Assembly: GCF_002240035.1 (NCBI RefSeq)
Contig: NZ_CP016397.1
Span: 3,208,101 to 3,272,100, forward strand
Direction of reading: 5' to 3'
DNA: 64,000 nt
Source: Legionella clemsonensis
GTDB taxonomy: Bacteria > Pseudomonadota > Gammaproteobacteria > Legionellales > Legionellaceae
Shown here piece by piece: positions 54,837 through 64,000 of this stretch; position 1 is the stretch's first letter, and each line of letters starts with the position of its first letter. The notes under the pieces are model-generated. The model saw nothing but the letters and a program-made list of their open reading frames with translations, did not search any database and was not told the origin of the DNA. Made by a program: the position numbers and the translations under genes.

Positions 54837-56129
54837 ATGAAATTTATTCGTAGCACACTGGGTCCATTATTTTTAATTTTAAGTTGTCCTCCTTTCGCCA
54901 TTCTTATGTGGTACACCAATACCAGCTTACACGGCTCTTTAAATTTACTATGGCAACTCATTTTAAAAGAAGGCTTTTTTCAAACGGTATATACTATTTG
55001 GCGACCTGTTTTTTTTGGCTCTTCCACAGCTTGGGCAATTCTTTTTTCTTTTATCCTCTTTGAATTTTTATTAACTAAGTTAGTAAAAGGAAAACTATTC
55101 TATGGACCTGTGACTGCTAAAGGCAATATCCCCATTTACCGGGCTAATGGTCTTGCTGTTTTTCTCATTACCGTCGTTTGCTTTGGCGTTGCCAGTTTTT
55201 ATTTGCAGCTTTTTCCGGCAACTATTATCTATGACAATTTTGGCGCTATTGTGGGGGCACTAAATTGCTTTAGTTTGATTCTCTGTGCTCTTCTTTATTT
55301 AAAGGGGCGCTTTGCCCCTTCATCCACAGATGCAGGCATAAGTCATAATCTTATTTTTGATTATTACTGGGGGACGGAACTTTACCCCTCGTTGTTTGGT
55401 ATTAATCTTAAAATGTTTATTAATTGTCGATTAGGCATGATGAGCTGGGGGTTAATTTTACTTTCCTACGCAGCTAAGCAGCATGTTCTTTTCGGTTTAA
55501 CCAATGCCATGATAGTGGCTGTTGCTTTGCAATTTATTTATATTACCAAATTTTTCTTTTGGGAAACTGGTTATCTTGGTTCTTTAGATATCATGCATGA
55601 TCGTGCAGGTTTTTATATTTGCTGGGGCTGTCTGGTGTGGGTACCATGCATTTATACCTCTCCAACCATGTATCTGGTGATGCATCCTCATCCGCTATCT
55701 CACTGGCTTGCCATTAGCATTTTTGCTGCCGGAACAATAAGTATTTTAATTAATTATCTAGCTGATAGACAAAGGCAACTTGTACGCACCACTGCAGGAA
55801 ACTGTAAGATTTGGGGAAAGATTCCCAGGGTTATGGTAGCTAGTTATTACACTGAAACAGGAGAGCAAAAACAAAATATCCTTCTAAGCTCTGGTTGGTG
55901 GGGTGTCTCTCGACATTTTCATTATCTGCCGGAAATTGCTGCTGCCTTTTTCTGGTCGGTTCCTGCTTTATTTTATCATTTCGCCCCTTATTTCTATGTC
56001 TGCTTTTTATCGGTTTTACTCTTCGATCGTGCCTTTAGAGACGACAAGCGCTGCTCTAAAAAATACGGCGCTTATTGGCAAATTTACTGTCAATTAGTGC
56101 CTTATAAAATTATTCCTTATGTTTTTTAA
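54837..56129 (+). CDS. ERG4/ERG24-type sterol reductase
   Basis: 430-aa membrane protein with about ten helices, homologous in pattern to eukaryotic sterol C14/C7 reductases. Signatures are KFFFWETGYLGSLDIMHDRA and LLSSGWWGVSRHFHYLPEIA, plus the C-terminal RDDKRCSKKYGAYWQIYCQL. Related genes are known in Coxiella and Legionella and probably act on host sterol, since no other sterol genes are present. The substrate is not known. Long (about 230-base) leader upstream; isolated gene. Ancient transfer from a eukaryote is likely. Confidence 0.85.
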   Translation: MKFIRSTLGPLFLILSCPPFAILMWYTNTSLHGSLNLLWQLILKEGFFQTVYTIWRPVFFGSSTAWAILFSFILFEFLLTKLVKGKLFYGPVTAKGNIPIYRANGLAVFLITVVCFGVASFYLQLFPATIIYDNFGAIVGALNCFSLILCALLYLKGRFAPSSTDAGISHNLIFDYYWGTELYPSLFGINLKMFINCRLGMMSWGLILLSYAAKQHVLFGLTNAMIVAVALQFIYITKFFFWETGYLGSLDIMHDRAGFYICWGCLVWVPCIYTSPTMYLVMHPHPLSHWLAISIFAAGTISILINYLADRQRQLVRTTAGNCKIWGKIPRVMVASYYTETGEQKQNILLSSGWWGVSRHFHYLPEIAAAFFWSVPALFYHFAPYFYVCFLSVLLFDRAFRDDKRCSKKYGAYWQIYCQLVPYKIIPYVF

Positions 56130-56219
56130 TTGGTGAAAGGGGAGCAATAGATCCTTTGCAAGCGCTTGTGTCAGTGTGGCCTTTCTTGCGTCCATGCTAC
56201 CCATACTAAGAAACATCGC

Positions 56220-57470
56220 CTAATTGAATTTCCACAGACGTTGTTTTTGTTCTTTTGTTAACTTAATTTTTAAACGCCAACCCCCTTCTATTTCCTCCTT
56301 TTCATCAATTACCGCATCCATCTCATAAAGCGTAGCTCTCAGCTTTGCCTCTGCAGGGGTCAATGAAATTTCTTCCTCGATGATTGCTCCTTGAAATTGA
56401 GTAGCAATCGCTTGCTGTAAGAGATTAAGACCTGCACCTGTCTTTGCCGAAACCCAGACTTTAAAACCTTCTTCCTGCTGCTCAAGTTTGGCTTCCCAAT
56501 GTTCCTGTTGATCTATTTTATTAAAGACCTGGATCATGGGGAGATCTTTAACGCCTAACTCATCCAATACTTGCTCTACCGCAAACACCATATCTCGCCA
56601 ATGAGGATCGGAAACATCAATAACATGCAGTAATAAATCAGCTTGCTGAGTTTCTTCCAGTGTTGCTCGGAAGGCTTCTATCAATTGGTGAGGAAGATCA
56701 CGAATAAAGCCTACTGTATCCGTTAAAATTATTGAACCAGCTCCCGGTAATTCCACTTTACGCATTGTAGGATCAAGCGTGGCAAATAATTGATTAGCTG
56801 CATAAATGTTCTCACCCGTTAAGGCGTTAAAGAGGGTTGATTTTCCAGCATTCGTATATCCTACTAAGGATACAGTGGGTAATGCTGCTTTTTGTCGGGC
56901 TCGACGATTCTGATCACGACTGCGCCTTACCTTTTCCAGTCGTTTATTGATAGATTTAATTCGCTCACGTAATAAACGTCTATCTGTTTCTAACTGAGTT
57001 TCTCCAGGACCCCGTAGACCAATTCCTCCCTTTTGTCTTTCAAGGTGGGTCCACCCTCGGACCAGACGTGTTGATAAATGCTGCAGCTGCGCAAGCTCGA
57101 CCTGTAGTTTCCCTTCGAAAGTTCTGGCTCGCTGAGCAAAAATATCAAGAATCAGGCCACTGCGATCAACAACGCGACATTCTAACAAACGCTCAAGATT
57201 GCGTTCCTGAGAGGGTGAGAGTTCATGATTGACTAACACCAGCTCCGCTTTATACGCCAATACTTGCTGTTTAATTTCCTCGGCTTTTCCTAAACCCACA
57301 TAATATTTTGCTTCTGGAGTAGAACGAGCCCCTTCTACGCAAGCCATCACTTCCGCCTGTGCTGATACTGCCAATTCTTTAAATTCAGCCATCGCTTTTA
57401 CAGTATCAATGCCGGGTAGTGCCAATTGTACCAGAATGGCACGTTCTCCTCCTTGTGGTCGTTCAAACAA
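56220..57470 (-). CDS. hflX: Ribosome-associated GTPase HflX
   Basis: 416-aa GTPase that splits stalled 70S ribosomes. The N-terminal HflX domain includes KYYVGLGKAEEIKQQV, the linker has QKGGIGLRGPGETQLE, and the G domain carries G1 GYTNAGKST, G3 DTVGFI and G4 NKID. C-terminal subdomain normal. Directly downstream of hfq by 29 bases, as in E. coli, in one transcription unit. Confidence 0.96.
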   Translation of the reverse strand: MFERPQGGERAILVQLALPGIDTVKAMAEFKELAVSAQAEVMACVEGARSTPEAKYYVGLGKAEEIKQQVLAYKAELVLVNHELSPSQERNLERLLECRVVDRSGLILDIFAQRARTFEGKLQVELAQLQHLSTRLVRGWTHLERQKGGIGLRGPGETQLETDRRLLRERIKSINKRLEKVRRSRDQNRRARQKAALPTVSLVGYTNAGKSTLFNALTGENIYAANQLFATLDPTMRKVELPGAGSIILTDTVGFIRDLPHQLIEAFRATLEETQQADLLLHVIDVSDPHWRDMVFAVEQVLDELGVKDLPMIQVFNKIDQQEHWEAKLEQQEEGFKVWVSAKTGAGLNLLQQAIATQFQGAIIEEEISLTPAEAKLRATLYEMDAVIDEKEEIEGGWRLKIKLTKEQKQRLWKFN

Positions 57471-57499
57471 GGCTTTACTTCCGCTTAAAATTAAAACAG

Positions 57500-57745
57500 C
57501 TAGTCTGCCACATTTCCGTCTTCGTCACCAGCAGGTATTTTTACCATGCGTGAAGGGACTACAGTAGAAATTGCGTGTTTATAAACCATTTGTGTGACTG
57601 AATTTTTTAACATCACCACGTATTGATCGAAAGAATCTACTATGCCATGCAATTTTATTCCATTCACTAAAAAAACAGAGACAGGAATTTTCTCCTTTCG
57701 CAATTCATTTAAAAAGGGATCTTGTAAGAGATGATTTTTAGACAT
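57500..57745 (-). CDS. hfq: RNA chaperone Hfq
   Basis: 81-aa Sm-fold hexamer that pairs small RNAs with mRNAs. The Sm1 motif lies in [20 protein letters not shown] and the Sm2 motif is [18 protein letters not shown] lies five bases before the ATG. Upstream of hflX. The C-terminus is short, as usual in Legionella-like Hfq. In L. pneumophila an antisense RNA overlaps the hfq leader; I could not recognise one with confidence here. Confidence 0.97.
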   Translation of the reverse strand: MSKNHLLQDPFLNELRKEKIPVSVFLVNGIKLHGIVDSFDQYVVMLKNSVTQMVYKHAISTVVPSRMVKIPAGDEDGNVAD

Positions 57746-58139
57746 TGCCCACTCCTTATTATTATTTTATTCAGGCAACTACTTATTATTGTTATTGTCG
57801 TCTGTGAAAAAAAAAACTTAAGTGCTCCCTAAAAAATATTTTTTCCTCTTCATCTTAATAAAAAAATATATTCGTTGGCTTTACCAAACGTAGTCTGCTG
57901 ACTCAGATTCTCTCAAGGCCATGAACTAAAGATACTAATTTTCTGCTTATTGCATCCCTATTCGATTTCGTTACTATAGAAGAGCCTGTATCACAATTTA
58001 TTGACCAATCGGTCTGTCGTCAAGGGCTGGAGTAATTTCAAACTCTTATAAGCTGTTCAAAGCGCAAGGTATTAAACAGTAGAGCATCATTTAGAGGCTG
58101 GATATACCAGTTATTGGCTATGCAACCACAGGCAATATT
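57746..58139. other. Divergent leader between hfq and the 207-aa orphan gene
   Basis: 394 bases, very AT-rich near hfq. It should hold both promoters. I see no clean -35/-10 pair, no CRISPR or repeat, and no reading frame of note. Confidence 0.4.
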
Positions 58140-58151
58140 ATGGAGATTAAC

Positions 58152-58775
58152 ATGAAATATTCACTGCAAGAGTTAGTTGAAATGGAAAATCCCTATGAGT
58201 TACTTATTACTAAAGATAAGGGAGCCTCATTAAATGAAAGTCGCGAAGCTATTCAACAGCTAAGTGTGAAACAGCGAACAAATCTTATAACCAAACTTAT
58301 CTTGCAATGTCCAGGTGATGGCTTCAATAAGTTAAATCAAACTGTTCATCACTCTTTATGCTATGAAAAATTTGCTGAAGCGGTGGGTCGTGCCTGCATT
58401 TTAAATCGATTAATACAACTATTGCAGGGTGAAGAGCCACATCTGGTTTTTAACAGCCCTGAATATAGCATCTCACTATTCCATGAATTCTCTGGTTTGG
58501 TCGCTCATTTGATTCCTGATAGAAAAGCTATTTCTGAGCGATTAGCAGCAGTAACTCCCAAAGAGCAATATTCCCGTATAGCAAGACAACTTGATGCCAT
58601 ATTTTCTGTAACCTTGGCAAAAGTTGATGACAGAGACATCCCATTTGGGGCTATTGTGGAAGAACAAGCTTTAACTGCCCCTGGACGCAATAGTATATTT
58701 GCTATACCTAGCTCTCCAGATGAAAAAGAGAAAACAACGGAGAACCAATCAACAACAGAAATAGGTTTAAATTAA
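58152..58775 (+). CDS. Orphan protein, 207 aa, candidate effector next to hfq
   Basis: Starts MKYSLQELVEMENPYELLIT at ATG 58152 (GGAG six bases upstream; an ATG 12 bases earlier is possible). It is helical throughout, without signal peptide or membrane segment, and ends DEKEKTTENQSTTEIGLN, a Glu/Thr-rich tail of the Dot/Icm secretion type. The location beside hfq is where L. pneumophila has ravA (lpg0008), a known substrate, but homology to RavA was not tested. A hairpin terminator follows. Confidence 0.55.
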   Translation: MKYSLQELVEMENPYELLITKDKGASLNESREAIQQLSVKQRTNLITKLILQCPGDGFNKLNQTVHHSLCYEKFAEAVGRACILNRLIQLLQGEEPHLVFNSPEYSISLFHEFSGLVAHLIPDRKAISERLAAVTPKEQYSRIARQLDAIFSVTLAKVDDRDIPFGAIVEEQALTAPGRNSIFAIPSSPDEKEKTTENQSTTEIGLN

Positions 58776-58782
58776 TTCTTTG

Positions 58783-58808
58783 CGCCCTGCATTAAGGGCG
58801 TATTATTT
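58783..58808 (+). terminator. Terminator after the 207-aa orphan gene
   Basis: CGCCCT, loop GCATTA, AGGGCG, then TATTATTTTA. It begins 7 bases after the stop. The stem is only six base pairs but GC-rich. Confidence 0.7.
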
Positions 58809-58849
58809 TAAATATTCTGGCTGCTCCGAAGAAAATGCCTCTTCATCTT

Positions 58850-58863
58850 TGAGAAATTTCTTA
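58850..58863 (+). promoter_or_regulatory. LetA/GacA upstream activating box
   Basis: TGAGAAATTTCTTA matches the LetA/GacA consensus TNAGAAATTTCTNA at every defined base. Its centre is about 64 bases before the inferred start of the Rsm-like RNA, the spacing typical for these promoters. A -10 box TATACT is at 58909-58914. Confidence 0.85.
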
Positions 58864-58920
58864 CAAACTATCCAGCGAATTCCTTGATGACAGTTTGTAC
58901 AAAGGAGATATACTGAATAC

Positions 58921-59009
58921 ATAAAGGATGACAAGGATTGTCTGACAGGAAGTCAAACTAGGGACCAGCACAATGGATGTGCTTCGCCGCAAGGATGCGG
59001 CTTTTTTTT
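58921..59009 (+). ncRNA. Rsm-type CsrA-sequestering small RNA
   Basis: An 89-nt transcript inferred from a -10 box (TATACT), a LetA box upstream and a terminator GCCGCA-AGGA-TGCGGC followed by T7 (58986-59008). Six GGA motifs (58926, 58935, 58948, 58962, 58975, 58993), several as ANGGA, two in hairpin loops, including one in the terminator loop, are the design of RsmY/RsmZ, which bind and titrate CsrA. In Legionella LetA/S-RsmYZ-CsrA controls the switch to transmissive phase. It is intergenic between the candidate effector and gyrB. Confidence 0.85.
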
Positions 59010-59010
59010 A

Positions 59011-59333
59011 TCTGAACTATCGTAACCTGCTTCCTCTTCATGTACTTATCAAGATATTTTAAGTCAAATTGGCTTCGCTTATAAAGCATTATCATGACTT
59101 CCTTTTAAGTAGTGGCTGTCTTGCACAAACTGATACGAGGAAATCAATGAGGTCTAGAGAAGATTTTCTGCATCGAAGTTATCAGAAGACAGTTACAGTT
59201 AACCATTTTGTTGAAACATAGTTCTCTCACTGTTTGAGACACCCTTAAAAGCGGCCATGACGCCACTTTCAAACGAATGCATGAAACATGCTGAAAAGTA
59301 CCCAACGAGAAGACGCATAAAGAGGAATTATTG
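59011..59333. other. Gap between the Rsm-type RNA and gyrB
   Basis: 323 bases without a convincing gene on either strand. The short minus-strand frame across the gyrB end lacks a ribosome site. I saw no repeat or second terminator. Confidence 0.4.
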
Positions 59334-61766
<2,433 letters not shown>

Positions 61767-61863
61767 CTATAGGTACTAAATAGTTTATTGTATCACAGCC
61801 CAGACTTTTTTACATGATGATAAAGGTTTAAGTCCTCTATTCCTTAGGTAAGAAAGCGGGAAA

Positions 61864-61879
61864 CGTTTCACGTGAAACA
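61864..61879. promoter_or_regulatory. parS site, near-perfect, between recF and gyrB
   Basis: CGTTTCACGTGAAACA matches the ParB-binding consensus TGTTTCACGTGAAACA at 15 of 16 bases. It ends one base before the recF stop codon. Confidence 0.85.
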
Positions 61880-61880
61880 T

Positions 61881-62942
61881 TTATTGTTGGGTAACATTGC
61901 CATCAACAAGTGAAAACATTTTGCTCTTCGTTTGGGAGGTTAAAGAATCAACAAGAGGTAGCGTTGATGTTATAAAAAATTGACCCTCTAGGGTAAGAAA
62001 AAAATTAAGCAGCCGTTCAATATGAACTTTATCAAGTTCCGAAGCCAAATCATCACACAGATAAATACATGGCTTAGACATTATACTTGCTTGAGCAAGT
62101 TTCAAAGAAAAAAGTAAAATCTTTTGCTGGCCTCGTGATAAGTATTGTTTAGCCGTAAATTCCTCACTGGCAACCGATAAGTCTGCCTGATGTGCTCCGT
62201 ATTGGGTAAATTGACGAAGCACATCCTTCTGATAATTTTCCTCCAGAATAATTGCCAGTGATTTTCCGGTATCACGTTTGTCCCAGCCTTTATAATAACT
62301 AAGCGAACAATGAAAACTGCTAAGCTGCTCTAACGTTTTTTCAAATTTAGGCCGTAATTGCAGGAAATAATTTTCTCTTGCATGATGCAATTGAGAAGCA
62401 AGATCATCAAGAATTCTATTCCATGGTAGAAGTTCTTTTGGCGATGCTTTTTGTTTTAAAAGAAAATTCCTTTGTTTTAGAGCTCTTTTATAGTCTTTCC
62501 ACAAAGAATGATAATCCTGTTTCACGTGAAACAATCCCCAGTCCATGACAGAGCGACGAACAGATGGACCGGCGTCAATTATTTGAAAAATATCTTGATA
62601 AAAAACCTGACAAGGCAAAAAACGAGCCAATTCACTACTACTTTGACAGGCTAATTTATTAATACGAACCTGAGTGGGGGAATGGAGCGACTTTTGAATA
62701 CTTATCGTTTGTTGATCAAAAGTGCGAGAAAAAACAGTCATGGTTTCTTCACCTTGACTTATCAGGGGTAAAATTTCCCGCGTTCGAAAAGAATGACCGC
62801 TACCTAGCAGATAAATTGCTTCCAGAATAGAGGTTTTACCACTCCCATTAATACCGGAGAAAAAATTAATATGCGGATGAAAATCCAAACGAGCAGATTT
62901 GAGATTACGGAGATTATGAATCTGCAATTGAGCGAGGCTCAT
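61881..62942 (-). CDS. recF: DNA repair protein RecF
   Basis: 353-aa SMC-like ATPase that loads RecA at gaps. Walker A is GINGSGKTSILEAI, the ABC signature LSRGQQKILLFSL is near residue 268, and Walker B is IYLCDDLASELD. The start at 62942 overlaps the dnaN stop by four bases. Full length. A perfect parS lies inside the gene. Confidence 0.97.
   Translation of the reverse strand: MSLAQLQIHNLRNLKSARLDFHPHINFFSGINGSGKTSILEAIYLLGSGHSFRTREILPLISQGEETMTVFSRTFDQQTISIQKSLHSPTQVRINKLACQSSSELARFLPCQVFYQDIFQIIDAGPSVRRSVMDWGLFHVKQDYHSLWKDYKRALKQRNFLLKQKASPKELLPWNRILDDLASQLHHARENYFLQLRPKFEKTLEQLSSFHCSLSYYKGWDKRDTGKSLAIILEENYQKDVLRQFTQYGAHQADLSVASEEFTAKQYLSRGQQKILLFSLKLAQASIMSKPCIYLCDDLASELDKVHIERLLNFFLTLEGQFFITSTLPLVDSLTSQTKSKMFSLVDGNVTQQ
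62518..62533. promoter_or_regulatory. parS site, perfect, inside recF
   Basis: TGTTTCACGTGAAACA, an exact 16-bp palindromic parS within recF coding sequence. It lies about 650 bases from the near-perfect site. ParB nucleates on such sites near oriC. Confidence 0.92.
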
Positions 62943-64000
62943 AGCTTCATTGGCATGATAATATATTGATAATGTTCATCTTGAACGGATTCCACCAACA
63001 TACTGCTATCTGTAGTAGACATGGATAAGCGTATTAATCCTTCATCAAAAAAGTTTAACACATCCAATAAATAGCTGGCATTAATACCGATTTTAATTTC
63101 GTTACCCTCGGTATGTGCTTCCAAAATTTCAGTTGCCTCTTCTTGTTCTTGATTATTGGCAATTAAAGTAAGCGAACCAGACTGCATGTGTAAAACTACA
63201 GCACGGGACTTCTCATGAGCAAGAATAACAATACGAGCCAAAGCACGCTTAAGTAAATCACGGTCAATAAGAACAAATTTATCCTGCTGCTTGGGGATCG
63301 CCTTGGCATAGGGAGGGAATCGAGCTTCAATTAATTTCGACTGAAAAGTATATTTTTGCGTTGAGAGCTTAAAATGTCCCTTACCCGCAAAAATAACAAT
63401 CTGATCATCATCAATGTTATTTAATAATCTTAACATCTCTTGCACTCCCTTCTTGGGAATGAGAAAGCGATGGTGAGAATTGTTTAATTCCGAATTCAAT
63501 TTACAAACAGCCATGCGGTGTCCATCAGTTGCCACCACAGTGATATTTTGTCCATCTAGTTCAAAGAGTAAACCATTTAAAAAAATACGGACATCATGTT
63601 GAGACATGGCAAAATGGGTTGATTGCAATAAATGAATGAGATCTGCTTTCGCAATCTTAAACTCCACTTCGCTTAATTCATCCTCACTAACTGGAAAGTC
63701 ATCAGCAGGAAGGGTGGCTAATTTGAATTTACTGCGACCAGCACCAATAATCACCGTATTAGCGTTTAATGTCATGGTAGGGGTAGCATCGTCATCAAGG
63801 GAACGAATGATATCAATAAATTTCTTAGCAGGAACAGTGATTTTGCCGGCAGAATGGCTTACCTCACAATCTATTCGGGCGGTAATTTCCATTTCCAAAT
63901 CAGTTGCGATGAGTAATAATTGATTATTCTCCAGACAAAGCAAAATATTTGACAAAATAGCCAAGGACTGCTTCTTATCAACGGCACCTGCTACAGTCAA
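62939..64000 (-). CDS. dnaN: DNA polymerase III beta clamp (5' end outside window)
   Basis: Sliding clamp of chromosomal replication. About 353 residues are seen of roughly 366; the frame is open through base 64000, so the N-terminal dozen residues and the true start lie outside. Visible segments include KQSLAILSNILLCLENNQLL and the C-terminal YIIMPMKL. Couples to recF by ATGA overlap. No defect seen. The first visible residue TVAGAVDKK is internal, not a start. Confidence 0.97.
   Translation of the reverse strand: MTVAGAVDKKQSLAILSNILLCLENNQLLLIATDLEMEITARIDCEVSHSAGKITVPAKKFIDIIRSLDDDATPTMTLNANTVIIGAGRSKFKLATLPADDFPVSEDELSEVEFKIAKADLIHLLQSTHFAMSQHDVRIFLNGLLFELDGQNITVVATDGHRMAVCKLNSELNNSHHRFLIPKKGVQEMLRLLNNIDDDQIVIFAGKGHFKLSTQKYTFQSKLIEARFPPYAKAIPKQQDKFVLIDRDLLKRALARIVILAHEKSRAVVLHMQSGSLTLIANNQEQEEATEILEAHTEGNEIKIGINASYLLDVLNFFDEGLIRLSMSTTDSSMLVESVQDEHYQYIIMPMKL

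Noticed and set aside
57746..58139. Anti-hfq RNA
   Set aside because: Known in L. pneumophila, but no promoter or terminator could be identified here.

Overview
The window looks like about 64 kb of a Legionella (or very close Legionellales) chromosome next to the replication origin. The base composition is AT-rich. The right end carries dnaN-recF-gyrB, followed by hfq-hflX. There are several Legionella-type proteins: a LegK-like kinase, a PlcC-like phospholipase, a DUF4949-like secreted protein and large orphan proteins with Glu-rich C-termini. A LetA/GacA box drives an Rsm-type small RNA, and the thiamin operon begins with a Thi5-type enzyme. Genus assignment rests on recognised families and gene order, not on a database search.

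Left arm (1-10,320): the conserved cluster ygfB-pepP-ubiH-ubiI (minus strand) lies opposite zapA, a phasin and a 6S RNA. An orphan 414-aa protein, uvrB, an aspartate aminotransferase and tRNA-Asn(GUU) follow.

Decayed island (10,273-16,775): a 52-bp copy of the tRNA-Asn 3' end recurs at 16,724-16,775. Between the copies are an ISL3-family insertion sequence with terminal inverted repeats, an intact MBOAT O-acyltransferase plus SGNH-like protein pair, and wrecks of phage-type genes: an HGGxSTG protein, an unknown protein, a BRO-N/DinD-like protein and a multiply frameshifted tyrosine integrase. A frameshifted membrane protein, a cold-shock protein and a WYL regulator-VOC-GyrI-like cluster follow.

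Thiamin operon (20,097-25,815, minus strand): a TPP riboswitch precedes thi5-thiO-thiS-thiG-thiDE-thiF with overlapping genes. The first gene has the CCCFC motif and the Lys/His pair of fungal Thi5 (HMP-P synthase). The operon can therefore supply pyrimidine without ThiC and join it to the thiazole made by ThiO/S/G/F.

Middle (25,900-44,700): a GrpB-GNAT fusion, a candidate effector joining an M91-like zinc protease motif to pentapeptide repeats, coq7, a frameshifted CNNM/CorC transporter, a Pit-type phosphate transporter, exoD, an amino-acid permease, pagP, tag, a secreted family-3 glycosidase, rlmKL-darP and a TSUP transporter. Small secreted or orphan proteins lie between them.

Origin-proximal arm (44,900-64,000): the kinase, pirin, PlcC-like protein, TlpA-like thioredoxin, two large orphan proteins, a dicarboxylate symporter, a eukaryote-like sterol reductase, hflX-hfq, a small Glu-rich candidate effector, the Rsm-type sRNA, gyrB, recF and the start-truncated dnaN. 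Two parS sites, one perfect, lie in and beside recF.
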